DNA of 64,000 nt from Trebouxia sp. TZW2008. Its lineage: Eukaryota > Chlorophyta > Trebouxiophyceae > Trebouxiales > Trebouxiaceae. Below, one piece after another: positions 48,801 through 61,600 of the stretch. The stretch lies in NCBI GenBank assembly GCA_002118135.1, contig BDIU01000412.1:66664-130663 (forward strand), read 5' to 3'. The notes below the pieces were generated by a model that searched no databases, had not been told where the DNA came from, and worked only from the letters and a program-made list of their open reading frames with translations. Every line of letters begins with the position of its first letter. The stretch's first letter is position 1. The position numbers were made by a program, and so were the translations under genes.

Positions 48801-51800
48801 CAAACAGCTGCTGCTGGTTGTATGCTGCTTTGCTGACAAAACGGGATACTACGTTTGACAGCTGTCCTATTTGCCCAGTAACGTTGACCAAAGTCAGGTA
48901 TCTCTGACTATTGTTTTAGCGCAAGACACAGCTGACAACACAGGCACCTCCTGACACCACTGCTTTTTGTGAAACATAATTGCGTGCTTCACCGATGCAT
49001 ATCTTGCGCTGCGACCGCTTTCGGCAGCTGTGACTCCGCATCAAGCAAGCTGTGTTGTTGAACTTTCTATGCTGGGTCGCACCGCCGCGCAGTTGCATCG
49101 TAGCGCTGTCAGCATTGACTGCAAGCAGCATGGGTAGGGCAGTTGAAGGGGACTTCCTGGCCCTACTGTATGTATGCAGAGTGGACATAAAAAGACCAGG
49201 GGAATGAGGACTGAGCGCTGACACAGCTTCAGCTTCTGCTGTGCAACCCTTTAGAAGGAAATTAAGCAATAAGGCAGAAGCCATGCGTTTGCCTTCATTG
49301 ATGGGTTGCGCCTGATGGCACAGAAGACATTGAAGTGTATGACTCTGCATGTAATGTGAGTGTCAAGTGACAAGAGGAATGTGGACTGAGCGCTGATGCA
49401 GCTTCAGCTTCTGCATCAGATGCGGCCCTTCATTCAGAAGAGGGTGAAGGAATCAGCCAGCAGCTGTGCCTTTGCCTTCACCGTTGGGCTGCACCTGATA
49501 GCACAGAAGACACTGAAGATTGTGACAGTGCTCACCCTGTCTATTGCTCTGCATTCAGCTGCTGCAAATGACGTGCTTCCAAAGTGGATAGCAAGTGGCA
49601 AGAGCCCTTCAGAAGCTGGTCAAGGCACCAGCTAGAAGTTATGCCTTTGCTCAGCGGTTTTCCTTCTGATAACACAGAAGATACTGGAACGCACAGCTCT
49701 GTGTGCAGTGACATGAGCAAAGTAGGCTGAGCCCTGACACAGCTTCAGCTTCTGCTGTGCCAGCAAATGCAGTCCTAGGAGAAGACAAAGGAACAAGCCA
49801 GAAGCTATGCCTTTGCCTTCGCCGTTGAGCTGCGGCTCATAGCACAGAAGATACTGACGACTGTAGAAGGGCTCAACTACCCATTGCAAAGTGGATAGCA
49901 CGTGACAAGCGCAATGTGGCTGAGCGCTGAAACAGCTTCAGCTTCTGCTGTGCCATCAAATGCAACCCTTCAGAAGAAAGTTAAGGGACCAGCCAGAAGC
50001 TATCCCTTTGCCTTCTTCAGTGGGTTGCACCTGATAGCACAATGCACTGAAGTTTGTGACAGGGCTCAATACATACTGCTCTACGGTGACTTGCTTAGGT
50101 ACCCCCTGATTTCAGTCGTTTGGAATGAAGTGAAGGCCTTCTACTGATTGAGACAAGCATTCTTCACCAGAAGGCTTGCTACAAACCAGAAGCCAAAAAT
50201 CTTGGTTGCATGCAGCTAACACAACTGTGACTGTCCCAAAGCTCACTGTATACATAGCCCTGCACAAACCCTAAATGCTGGCTAGTCAAGACGGAAAACG
50301 ACCAGGGGTAATTGTACATACAGCAAGCCCAGCTTACCTGTGACAGCCACCCCGCCAAGACAAAGGGAGTGAAGCTGACAGCACACAACGCCAGCACAGC
50401 CGTTGCTGACAAGCTGAGACAAAAAAGGGCAGGGTAACTTGTACATACAGCAAGGCCATCTTACCTGTGACAGCTACCTGGCCAAAATGACGCGACCAAA
50501 ACTGACAGCACACATTGCCAGCACAGCTTGCATACAAGACAGCTCCTCAGTGAAGACAATCAGCCTATATGTGATGTTATGCACAGCAAGCTGGCTCACG
50601 TGTGATAGCTGCCCAGCCAAAACGAAAGGGCCAAAGCTGACTGCACACACTGCTACCACAGCTACGCCTAGGCTCAGGAATCTGACCAGCGCCCTGGGTC
50701 CCCTGCAGGCAACAGGCTCTCATGCCGAGAATTTGCATGAACATCAGCAGCGCTGCAGCAGGTGTACATGTGTATGACAGCATGGAAATGGCACTCCTGA
50801 CCTGTGCTCCAAATTCCTCAATCTATGTTGAAAAGCATCTCAGAATGGTGGAGGACATACTCTGCTGCATGACGGCACTACAACTGCAATGCAATGATAT
50901 GGTGTGCAATTGTGCAACCTGAGGGAGAACTGCATACTACTGTTGACGGCAATGGTGAAGTTTCTATACTGTGCTGTTGTCTTCATGCAACAATGTGATG
51001 TTCTCCTGATGCAGTAGTACAGTGTGAAGATCCAGCTAACTAAAACATGAACAGCAGAGCATAATGCCACCTCTCACCATCGATATTGTCAGCATGCTGA
51101 GCTAGGACTTTCAATGCAAGTCCTACACAGGACACTACAGACCAAGCTGTATGCTACAATGTTTGCTTGCAACCCTGCAATAGTGTGTATGAAAGTTTGC
51201 CAGTGGCCACTAGCGGCAGACTTGCGATATTGATGTGAATGTTGTTCATTGCACTGGTCTGTTGTGATGTCCTACCTGCAATAATATCTCAACAGGTAGA
51301 CAACGTAGACCGGTGCCAGGCAGGCATACAGATGCTTCATATCCACCAATACAGCAAAAGCGATGCTGCCAAGAATGTGCTGCTCCTCTTGAATCAGTAT
51401 GATGGACCACAGCAGAAGACCTGCTTATGCAAACATCGCATGTGAACCGTGTCTTGTAAAGACAATGTCAGCCTGATACAGATGAGCAACTGCAAGTTGT
51501 GATATGACTCTGTGGCAGGACTCTGTGACACGACTCTGTGACATGACTCTGTGACCTGATCCACAGCTGTACATCTTCAGTCGGCTGCAAACATTCTGCC
51601 ATCCTTTCAGACAAGCGGTCACGACATGCTACTTGTGGAGCGCAGTCGTGAAGTATTTGGAAATCTTGGCAAAGCTGCAAGAAAGGCTTTCCCAGCAGCA
51701 AGTAATTGTAAATTGGAATTGGGTATGCTCTGTAATGGCTCGTGTGGTATTTAGCACAGTGCTAGGAAGGGCTCACCTAGCAGCAAGCCATTGTACTGAA

Positions 51801-52885
51801 AGTGGATGTGGTCCACAATGATGAGCCCGGGGCTTCCCAGCACCAGCACGTACATTAGGCAGCGCCTCTCCTGGCTGAGCCTCCTAACGGCACCAAGACA
51901 CACCTTCAGCACCCCACAGCATAGTGACTTGTTGCATGTTGACAATGTATGCTTGTCACGACAGCGGAAGTTGAGATGAGGCAACACAAACAGCTTATGC
52001 CTGCTGTACCATTGCACCAGACTGTAACATTGCATGACACTGCATTGTCACAACTCTGCAATGGATCAAGAAAAGCTGATGGGAACCATGAGCATGGCAT
52101 GACAAGACTGCATGTGATGAATGTGCAGCGCGACAAAGCCGAGACTTGCGTGCATAGTTGCAAGCCGCTTGGCTGGGGCTCGTTAGCTGACACAAGGACT
52201 GCAAATCTCACTGCAAGTAATGTGATTGCCAGTGGCGAAGCATCAATGATAAGGCAGACTGCCCAACCTGATAGCAGTCAAATTCATGCAGAGGTCAAAA
52301 CATCGCGAACCTGGTTGCATACACCACTGCAGAGACCAGCACCAGCTCTGATATCATCACGCTGACACGCTGCAGCACCAATGTGCGTCAGACTGTGGGT
52401 TTGAGCCTTTGCAACAACCGTGTGCCAGACGTGCATCATAACCGCAGGCTGAATTGCACGCAAACACTGCAGTCAGCCAAGGGCAGCAGCTACCTGGAAC
52501 ACAATGCAAGCTGGGCTGGCATAATTGTGCGCTGACAAGTCGACCATTTTGGGATTGACATGAACAGCCACTTGTGACAGCAGCCACTCAAACCAGGCAA
52601 ACAGTGGTGGATAGTCCAAAGTCCACTCTGAACTTTTTTCCTGATACCTGCAGCATGACAAGCGGCAGTAGGTGCATAGCACATTACCGTCGTAACAGTC
52701 CTGTCGGTCTGTAACTGGGAAAGAATGCTCCAACTTGCAAAACTCGCTTACCATCTGCTGATGGGCAGATTGTGTGTGATGGCCATCCAGTTGCGGTGCA
52801 CTTCAAAGTCGGTTGATCGGTATGACGGAAACAACAGAATACGCACGGCGGTCAAAGCCGCCAGGACTCGCCATTCTGTACGCAT
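45858..52885 (-). CDS. ALG8: ALG8, dolichyl-P-Glc:Glc1Man9GlcNAc2-PP-dolichol alpha-1,3-glucosyltransferase
   Basis: ER membrane enzyme that adds the second glucose to the lipid-linked oligosaccharide for N-glycosylation. Exons: 52885-52752, 52647-52494, 52369-52311, 51883-51777, 51420-51276, 50702-50600, 48420-48267, 46975-46641, 46163-45858. Phases fit; about 498 residues, normal for ALG8. Diagnostic blocks: [91 protein letters not shown] and [15 protein letters not shown]. The SEWTLDYPP and HIHFQYNG forms separate it from ALG6. The start is the first ATG before the luminal-loop motif. All donors are GT. Exons 4, 6 and 7 are followed by tandem copies of their 3' ends; which of the three exon 6 copies is used is uncertain. 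Head-to-head with PEX4. Confidence 0.94.
47170..48215 (-). repeat. ALG8 exon 7 3'-end array: eight downstream copies
   Basis: The last ~34 codons of exon 7 ([23 protein letters not shown]...), real end 48267, recur with ends near 48122, 47997, 47864, 47725, 47593, 47463, 47325 and 47185; spacing is about 125-145 bp. At least three copies (ends 48122, 47997 and 47593) are open in the exon frame and keep a phase-1 GT donor (gtgagc). The 47864 copy keeps gtcagc as in the real exon. The three distal copies have lost GT. Best copies read [25 protein letters not shown] and [19 protein letters not shown]. Confidence 0.9.
48560..49130. other. CpG-rich spots inside ALG8 intron 6
   Basis: Two CpG-rich stretches (48565-48605 and 49000-49130) lie in the 2.2-kb intron between exons 6 and 7, away from any mapped gene start. 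No convincing coding exon was found there. They could mark an internal promoter or a foreign insert. Confidence 0.35.
48758..48792. other. Two-base assembly gap flanked by a direct repeat
   Basis: Bases 48775-48776 are N. The 14-base string gcatgcctttgtag occurs on both sides (ends 48773 and starts 48779). This is typical of two contig ends joined without collapsing their overlap, so the local length is unreliable. Confidence 0.85.
49180..50130 (-). repeat. Intronic tandem array in ALG8 intron 6, unit about 170-195 bp
   Basis: cagcttcagcttctg recurs at 49224, 49399, 49740 and 49933, with a degraded copy in the 341-bp gap. Units share gaagctatgcctttgccttc and cacctgatagcacagaagatactgaa. No similarity to an ALG8 exon was recognised. 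Confidence 0.75.
50215..50540 (-). repeat. Copies of the ALG8 exon 6 3' end
   Basis: Two good copies follow the modelled exon (ends 50600). The first (about 50535-50468) reads [15 protein letters not shown], then a stop, then a GT donor gtaaga. The second (about 50410-50341) reads [22 protein letters not shown] without a stop and has a strong donor gtaagc. A weak third lies near 50260-50215. The modelled exon reads [19 protein letters not shown] with donor gtgagc. Confidence 0.8.
51505..51562. repeat. Minisatellite, about 15-bp unit, four copies
   Basis: gactctgtgacatgactctgtgac-type units (gactctgtg recurring about every 15 bases) in ALG8 intron 4. Confidence 0.75.
51660..51720 (-). repeat. 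Copy of the ALG8 exon 4 3' end
   Basis: [10 protein letters not shown] in this copy matches [10 protein letters not shown] read through the real exon 4 end and donor (51777). The donor itself is lost (gaaagc instead of gtgagc). Confidence 0.65.
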
Positions 52886-53310
52886 GATACACGTCGCAGA
52901 CAGCTAAAGTCCGCCGTATTCTGGCCTCACAGAATAGTGCGAGACGGCCCAGATGGGATGCGTGATTAGGTCAGCGAGTGGCTTTCAGCTGACAACCATC
53001 TCGGGAGCCGGACTGGATTTACGCCCCCGTTGCGCAAAGTGGAACCGTGCTATCATGCGCTTGGAGGCCTCTCAGGGCGAAACTACTGCATTGGAGAGCG
53101 ATGCGACCTAACAAAGTTGGCGTTAAACGCTCCCCGCATAACGCCAACCTCTGTTGCCCTGTCAGCGAGCAGCTCAACGATACAGTCAACGCTGTTTGCT
53201 GAGCAACAATATATCGTCAATTAAAGAGATCATTCGAGGTATATCTCAACAACCCTGGCCCTCTTTCGTGGGTGACTCGCATGTCTGCCGGCGCACGGCT
53301 GTTCAAGGCA
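52790..53310. promoter_or_regulatory. Bidirectional CpG-rich promoter of ALG8 and PEX4
   Basis: The ALG8 ATG (52885, minus) and PEX4 ATG (53281, plus) are 395 bp apart, head to head. The space and both first exons are CpG-rich, unlike the flanking introns. No TATA box stands out. Confidence 0.6.
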
Positions 53311-54330
53311 GGCGTGGTTTCGTTTATGCAGCTTCTGCAGAGCCACGCACGGAATCGCAGACATTTGAACGATGTGTAGGAGTTCAAGGAGGTCTCCAAG
53401 CTTTCCAAGACCGATACTGGCATTGAATTGAGACCCGACGAGAACAATATATACGCTTGGAAGGGCTTTCTACAGGTACAGACCATCTACAGTTCTGAGT
53501 TCTCGTTGTAATGACTCTTCGCATCAGGACATTCTTGATGAAGAGACATGCAATTAGGAACGCATCACTGTCTACAATAGCACCTCTGTCCAAAGACGAT
53601 TTGGTACAAAACCAATCTCTTGGAATCCAAAGCAGTTGTTACAAAGAGAAGTCACTGTACAATGCGGTCCCAGGCCCCAAGCACTAAGAGAATGCACAAC
53701 TCTGGCAATGTCAATGCCAATTTCAATGCAGGGACCCAAGGACACACCCTTTGAAGGTGGTGTCTTTGAAGTTGTGTTGAAAGTGCCTGAGCAGTATCCC
53801 CTAGTAGCTCCAAACGTGCGCTTCAAGACCAAGATCTTCCACCCAAATGTGCACTTCAAGGTCAGCACACACAACAGACTGCATGCATGTCAGTGCAGAC
53901 CGCTGAAGAACACCAGCCCCAGTTCTGCTATAGACATATCTGCATTGCTTGATTGTGTTCTGTAAGTTGCAAGCAAACGTACATCTCAGCTTGAGCGGAT
54001 CTGAGGCTACCTGCATTGCTTCAACGTTTATCTGCGTCTTTCAGATGAATGTTGTAACACACTCAGACGTATCACACAGCACTCATTTCACACTGTCTTT
54101 GTTGGCAGACTGGTGAGATTTGTCTGGACATCTTGAAGAATGCCTGGAGCCCAGCTTGGACGCTTCAATCAGTATGTCAGGCCATCATTGCACTCATGTC
54201 TGACTCAGCTCCAGACAGCCCCCTCAACTGTGATGCTGGAAACCTGTTGAGAGCAAGAGACATCCGTGGGTACAACTCCCTGGCTTCACTATACACGACA
54301 GAATACGCAAAATCCACCAGGTCTACTTGA
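53281..54330 (+). CDS. PEX4: PEX4, peroxisomal ubiquitin-conjugating enzyme E2
   Basis: E2 enzyme that ubiquitinates the cycling import receptor PEX5 on peroxisomes. Exons: 53281-53307, 53380-53475, 53732-53860, 54109-54330; 157 residues, the same length as the plant PEX4/UBC21 protein as I recall it. Visible features: MSAGARLFK, EFKEVSKLSK, GPKDTPFEGGVFEV, YPLVAPNVRFKTKIFHPNVHFK (22 residues spanning the E2 fold), the active-site Cys89 in TGEICLDILK, and NAWSPAWTLQSV then DSPLNCDAGNLLR. Phases are all 0. The exon 1 donor, placed by homology (FK joined to EFKEV), is GC (gcaggc); a GT six bases downstream would add two residues. Short degenerate copies of the 3' end may follow the stop (54331-54450). 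Confidence 0.94.
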
Positions 54331-55308
54331 CCTGGGTCTACTGAAAGCCACAGAATTTGCAAACCTGAGGGGTTCATTTTGACCTGGCTTCTCTGTAAAC
54401 CCCGGATCTGTACACAGCCCACAAGGTCTTCCTGACCTGGCTTGTCATCGCCATTCTGGGAGTAGCATTGCCATAGCTGTTCTGCCTCTGTAACAGCAAG
54501 GCAAGTCTTTGCCTGGCGAATCCTTTACTTGCCCTTGTCAGTTGGGAGGGAAGGTTCCTCCAAGGCAACAGAAATGTTTGAGTAGCACACAACTAATGTG
54601 CAAGATGTCAAACATGATAGTATTACGTTCAATGGTAGGGACACCTCATTGAAAGAGAGACGCTGAATTCAGTTCAGCGCAGAAGTCAGTTGCTACCTGC
54701 AGGCCTGGAGCATAACGCATGAGACTGATCATGCAACTGGTCAATTGTCATGGCCTGCCGTTGGCTATGGTCTTATGCACATCAGCGTTGTGTAAGCTTG
54801 CTAGTGTGTGGATTGATTTGATTGTAACTCTTGCACAGTTGCAGTCAATTTTCGTGTCGAGCAAACAGTCTTCAGTATGTGCAGGCTTGTCAGGCGTAGT
54901 ATAATTCATGGCAGCTGGCACAATGCAATGCAAATTGAGCAGATGCAGTGGCTTTTGGCAAGCTTGTCATGGCAAATCCATTAAGAGCTATATTACGAGG
55001 GGTGAAAACGCCATGACTCGATCTGACTCGATTGTGAGAGGGAAGGCCCGAACAGCCTGAAGACAGCCGGGCTCGATGCATTGTGCTCGCCAAGCGCTTG
55101 ATCATGCGCGTAACATCAGATCTGACACGCCAATGTACCGATGCGCTGAGAACGACCTTGTTTGCCATTGTCAGCGACGGCACTCGGTGATCTTGCAACT
55201 GCACATGTTGCCTTCCAAAGATCAGTCATAGCGTCGGACAGCTTTGCAAGCTTTGACGCTGATGCTACGAGTACAAGAGCTCAGCCTGTAGCAGAGCTCG
55301 CCTCGTAC
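54331..55308. other. Intergenic region between PEX4 and the CXC gene
   Basis: Holds the PEX4 3' UTR and, from about 54990, a CpG-rich promoter region of the next gene. acctgg-containing short repeats recur between 54320 and 54450. No gene seen. Confidence 0.45.
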
Positions 55309-55620
55309 ATGAGCGACAGGAGAGACTGTCACACACCAGATAAGCAGACTCTCCAGCGAGGGAACCCAGCTAAGCCAGAGGTACGGTGCATCACAGTTCT
55401 GGCGTGGTCCGCGAACACGCCCGCTGCCTGTCAAATTGTTGCTCAGATCCGTCCGATCACACTGTGCTCCGCAGCCTTCTCCTTTCACGGCGTACGCCAA
55501 GGATTTGCCTCCCATCACACCTAGAGACCCTGCTCAAGCTTCTGGCTGCACCGCTCATTCACCCCAGCGATCGCCGCTGTCTCCCCGTCAGAACAAAGCA
55601 AACTTTCCGTGGCAAAGGTG
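54990..55620. promoter_or_regulatory. CpG-rich patch at the start of the CXC gene
   Basis: CpG density rises from about 54990 and stays high through exons 1 and 2 (55309-55617). Inferred promoter and 5' UTR. Confidence 0.5.
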
Positions 55621-58600
55621 ATCCACCTAGTACCTGAGTTCTTCTGCCACTTGTCTTTGCATCGCAGCAAGTAGTTCCCTCGCTGGTGTCGCAGACAGTC
55701 CGGAAGCGCGAGTAGGAGCGCAAACCCTTCAGGCCATTGGCAGCACAGCAATCAGGCTGCCTGCCAGCCTGAAAACAGTCCAGCACAGATCGAAATGCTG
55801 TTTGGCTCCCCTTTGCCCCACCTGCCAAACTCACTCCAGGATACTGTTCACCTAGCACTATCTCCAAACAGACATACAATACAGGCTGGCACCTTCTCCC
55901 CTAGCCCCTTTCACACCCTTTTCCACTCACCTCCCGGAGCTAATCTTGACGACAGCCCCTATCACAGCCTCACACACCCCACTGTTAGACATAGCCCTGT
56001 CTCAGCTGCAGCTCACCACACAGCTGTGCAGGCTAGCAGACAAGCTGCTGTTGGCCAAGCACAGGGACAGCGTGCGGAGCAGCAAAGCCTCTCAAGGCCT
56101 GCAGATGCTCTTGAACGCACTAGCACAGCTATGCTCATTCCTATGTCAGCACCAGCTAGCATGAAAGCCAAGGTAGGCGCCAGTTTCTGCTGCTGTCGTC
56201 ATGCACTCTCTGCACTTTCCCTAGACGCTCTCTGCTCGCATGCTGCATCAGCCCTATGTCTGCAGACTAAGGAACTAAGCAACGTCTGACACGCTATTGC
56301 ATGTGCAGGCTACATCAGCAAACAGCAGTCATGTAGAGCGCATGCCTTCTTTCACTTCACTCACAGCTGGACCTCCACACAAAAGACAGAGATGTCTGCA
56401 GTTCAGCACCGCCGCAGAACAGGAGAACAGCTCACAGGATTATGATCACAGCCCCTCACCTTCATACAGTCTCCAAGAATCACAAAGCAATGGCGCCCCT
56501 GCATCTAGACATCGCTCACAGACTGTCAGCGCATCTATGTCAGATCAAGCAGACGAGCTTTGCTCAAATACGAATGATCAGGCAGCATCTGTCCAACAGA
56601 AGCCTCCTGCTGGCAGCCAACCTCATAAGAGCATGCAACTTGGACCTGCTAGCAGGAAGGTTGCAGCATCATCTGCTGCGCTTCCTGCCTTGGCAGCAGC
56701 AATGGGTACACATGCACCTAGTGCTGCCAGATCTGCAGCTTCTCATGCTTCTGCTGCAGCAGCTGCTGTCACGCCAGTGACCTCTCGCCATGTCTCTTCA
56801 CAGTCAGGTAGTCGCCTGATCCTTTGTCCTGAGGTCTGCTTCGTTACATTGTCAGCTGCCCAAGCTTGTTGCTGTCTGTGGCCAGTCATACTGCATGATA
56901 GGTTTGAGGACACGATCATGGATGTGGGTCATGCAGCAATGCTATGCAAGGTTATCAAGCTTTTTACAGTATCCATGATTCCTGTAGGTGATCAAGCGTC
57001 CCATCAAAGTGTGCTGCATCCTGACACCCCCAATGAGGCTGTCACTGTTATGGATGAGAGACGCCTCAGCACGTCTAGCACCAGATACAGACGCTCTCAA
57101 GCGTCAGCATCAAGGTGTGCTGGAGTGCAAAGCAGTGCACTTACAGGACCCTGGTTTTGTGCACAACCTTCCTATATTGCGTTCTTGACCCACGCATTAG
57201 CCTGGCACAAATCACAAGCCCAAGACTCTAGGCAGACAGTGTCGATTGCATTGTTTGCAACTCTTTGCGATTTGATTGCAATTACTCGCTGAGACTGACG
57301 CATGAATGCGCTTCCAATGATTGTAGCATGGCTGCATGTTCCCTCTACTCCTTCAACCCATCACTAGCAAAATCCCAACTGGTGCACAATGCCTGGGGTG
57401 CCACATGTTTCCATCAATACTGTCTCATTGATTGTTTTAGGCCATGTCACAGTCATGTACACTTTCAGTGCTCATTTCAGAGACTCTTGTGCTTGATCTA
57501 TTTGCTCCTGTACTATGAAAAACTCTGCTCAAGGGTCTGCTGATTTGCATCACACCGTGCACAAGATGTCAGCAAAGTCTGCAGTTCTGCAATGCCGTTT
57601 CCTGCTACAAAGTTGACAACTGTCATGCAGTGGTCCCAAGAGGTGCAATTGCAAGAAGTCCAAGTGCCTCAAGCTTTACTGTGATTGCTTTGCTGCTGGG
57701 GCCTACTGCCAGAACTGCAGCTGCAGCTGTTGCATGAACACTGAGGAAAACAGGTACACCCTCTTGATCTTTTGACCGGGCAGCGATAGCGTCTTCTGCT
57801 GATTCACCTCTGCCGCTTCAGCTCCTACACATCCAGTAGCTGCAGATTCTGCAGACACCAGATGGGCTGGTCAAAACTGATTGCTGCTTGCTTACAGGGA
57901 CCTCATTGTTGTGACACGTGATCAAATCCGGCAGCGCAACCCACAGGTACCTGGTCCTTACATGACGAGACACGCCTTTGCATATCTCTGCGGCTGTGGC
58001 ACGTATCAATGTCTCAGCACTTGTGTTTGGCAGAAACAAGAACTGCAGTGCACTCAAGCACACGTACATACCAGTCACACAGTTCAGCAGACTACACCTT
58101 GCTTTGATTGTCGAAGATCTGGTATGCAACAATGCAGGAAAACTCAGCTGTCTGACATGAAAGTTTGTTATTGCAGGCTTTCGACACAAAGATCAGCAAG
58201 CAGCGTGCTGCTGGCACTGACACTGCAACAGGCCAGCATCTACGAGGCTGCAACTGCAAGAGGTCTGCCTGTAGGAAGAAGTACTGCGAGTGCTTCCAGG
58301 TACAAAAGCTAGCATCTGCATCTCCATTGTCACATTTACACCCTTATTTCACATGCAACATCACTGCATGCATGACATGCAGCATCAGATCCGGTATGAC
58401 TGAATTTTGCAGTCTGATTGCTGTCATCAGGCTGTCTGAGAGTTGCTTCTACACTACACTGTCGGGCATAAGCACTGTATTGTGCTTGTGATGACTGTTT
58501 CCCTGTCATTGCAGGCTGGTGTGCCATGTGGACCGCAGTGCAAATGCTTTGACTGTCAAAATTGTGCTCCTGGTGGCAAAGACGGCCCTCCCCGCCCACC

Positions 58601-61600
58601 GCCCTCCCACCCCACAGGACCCCCCACTGCTGCACAGAAGGCTGCTCACAGCCAGGGTCCTGCCAAGACCTCCCCTGGCACCCCAGCCGTGAAGTAGGAC
58701 GATTTCTTGTTGTAGCTGTTGCCATATGTTGGCCACTGCCCGTGATATGACTGTCATGTTGTCACCGGCACTGTTTAGGGAAAGCCCTCTGGCATTCACT
58801 TCCATGGTTGCTTGTGAGCATGATTCTGTCTGCTTGCCGAAAAGTATTCATACGTGTCTTTGGAGTAGAATGGTAGCCGCTGCAGCTTGTTGCTTGCTGG
58901 CAGTGTACAATGAACATGTTGCACAACTTCATCCTGTGTCTTGAGGTGTTGTACATCTTTACCAGGCAGCGCAACTGACTGTATCTTGTTACCTTGTGAT
59001 GCTCTGATATGCATTGCCCAGGCCTGACCGTAGACAGTTTTGCAAATCGTCAAGTTCCAATTCCAGATGCTCAATGTCTTAGAGTTGTACACCCTTCCTG
59101 TAACACTGTTGATGTTACAGGGCTACAGAAGCTGCAGCAGCACCAAGGTCAGCCTCTCGCCAGGCAGCCACTGCAGCAGCTGCACTGCAGGCCATCAAGC
59201 AGGAAACTGACAGACCCCTACCAGCCCCCGTCACCCGCAAGAGGGACCCCAGGAGCTTCAGGAAGCGTGCTCCTCAGCCTTACCCACATGATCTTCAGCA
59301 GTATGATGCTCAGCAGCATGCACAGGTGAGCTTGCATAGTGACTCTTATGTGCACAGCTGACATTGGCCATTGGTAAATGTTTGAGCATGTTGTTTGCAA
59401 GCCACCTGGCTTGTCGTCTAGCATGGTGATTGAAGTGTGTCGACAAAATGAGCAGAGCTGTGAATGTCCCAGGCAATTTGCCTTACTATCTAGCTGAAGC
59501 CTGCACTCCAGTCACAGATAAATGACGGGCATGCTTGACCATTCAGCTGCCACTCATCAGTCCTACATTGAGCTCTTCCACTATGTGTTACATCTGGCCA
59601 AAGTCCTGGATTCGGTGTTCTTCTTCAGGAACAGTACATGCAAGAAGAGCAGCATTTCAGGGGTGGTGAAGCCCACATGGGTCAGCTCAGAAGCCCCAGG
59701 GGCCAAAGGGGGTCAGGCTGGTCAGGGTTGGCACGCAGTATGTCTGAGGGTGCAGCTCCTCAGGTTTGGGGCTCTCAGCCCAGCAGCCCTTGGGTATGCT
59801 GTGATGCTTTCTGTCTTGCCCTTTGCATCTTATCTGGTCATCTTGTGTGTTTGACCCAAGTAGCAGGACTCAGCCCAAGTACGTCGCTCAGGAGAAGTGT
59901 GACTCTTTGTTTTGCTCACGATTAACTGTCTCCAACCAGTTTGTTCCTCTGCTGATATGGAACCAATTCTACTGAATGTGGACGCTGAAGAGATCCTTGT
60001 ACACAGTGACCTGACAAAGACGGTTGAAACAGTGGAGACATTTGATTGCTCCCTTAGTAACCTAGCTGGGCCTGCTGAGCCTGTCTAGCATGCGTCTTGA
60101 GGTCGCTGGAATTGACCATATGAGTAGCCCTGTCTAGCTCATCTGTCCATGCTGTGTGGTCAGCCTGAGCTGCTCAGATGTGCTGCATTGGTTCACATGG
60201 ACAGCCCTCTCTCAACAGTCTCTGCCTCTTGTGTGTTCTGTGCAAGCTGCTCAAGCATGCTGCATCTTGTGTGTGTTCAATCAGTTGCTCTCTCTGTCTC
60301 GTCTCCTCATCCTGTGTGATCAGCCTGAGCAGCCCATGTCAATAGCCTGAGCCAGCACATTCAGAATTTGGCATGCATCCAATGTGTGCACAACCTGTGT
60401 ATGAACACACAACAGATACCATGAAGCGCCTGATCCATCCAAGTGTTCCATCCATGTCATAAGACTGTGGTGCAAGCAGCCTTTTCTGTGCCATGCAGGT
60501 GCTAGGGGATGCTCACATGGTGGACGGCGCATTTGACATCAGTCCTCTGGACCCTCGCCAACTGATACGTCATGGTAGCATCAAGCAGGAGGAGCATGCT
60601 GATCTGCATTCTGTGCATAGTTGTGGTGATGCTGAATACCAGGTACAGATTGACCACTTTGACATGTTGCCAAGTGCGCTGAGTGTTCATGTTGATGTAG
60701 TGTGTTTGCAGCTGAGGAGCAATGTTAGCTGCACAACATCTTTGCAGAATCATCAGCAATGCCTAGTATGCTTCAAATTGCCATTTAACGCTGATCAAGA
60801 CTGCGTCATGTACTGCACGGCTACGATCTGAATGTGTCAACTACGGGTGAACTCGCAGTCGGCAACAGCATCAAGTCATCCGTTGCCATTGCAGGCAGTA
60901 GATGAGCGTTATGCTTACAAGCAGCAGCCGCGGTATAAAGCTGCGTCTGGGGGCTTCAGTCAGCTTCTCACAGGCCAAGACAACAGCCAGTTAGTTCTGG
61001 TGCCCTTCAAAGGCCAGCCTGAACAGCACAGATCAGACGCCATGGCCACTCATGGGTCCTCAGCAACAGCAATGGGCAGTGGTGCAGGCACTTGTGATGT
61101 GCGCGATAGCACTCAGTCTGCAGCTGGTGGAGGGTCTGCTGCTCCTGAACCCTATCAAATACTCATGCCAGTGCAGATGGCTGATGGTCAAATGATGGCT
61201 TTGCCTGCTGACAGAGCTCAGGTAAACTCAAATGACGGCATTACCTGCAAATGAGCACGCTGCTGTGGTCTGCAGAAGTACAGCTTGGATGTCGTTTTCT
61301 GTGCTTGTACAACATCATATGATGATACAAGCTGAGCACCATGTGGTTTATGTTGGATGCCAGGCAAGGTTGTCAACTTTGCAAAAAACACATCAGCTGC
61401 CAGAATGCATGAAGTGAAGACAATGTGTTGATACAACAGGCATGATTGCACCACACCTGACCATGCATCAAGGCGCTGCATTCAATGCATGCCCTTCTGC
61501 ACAAACAACAAATCTTATACCACTCACATCACCTGTTTCTGCTGCAGTTTGCGCCTGGCACCTACCTGGTCCCTCGCTCCACTGTCCCAGCCCATGTGGA

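Noticed and set aside
58694..58697. TAG after the second CXC motif as the true end of the CXC protein
   Set aside because: A GT donor two bases before allows an in-frame join to 59121, and twelve or so further exons with consistent phases follow. Not fully excluded as an alternative end.
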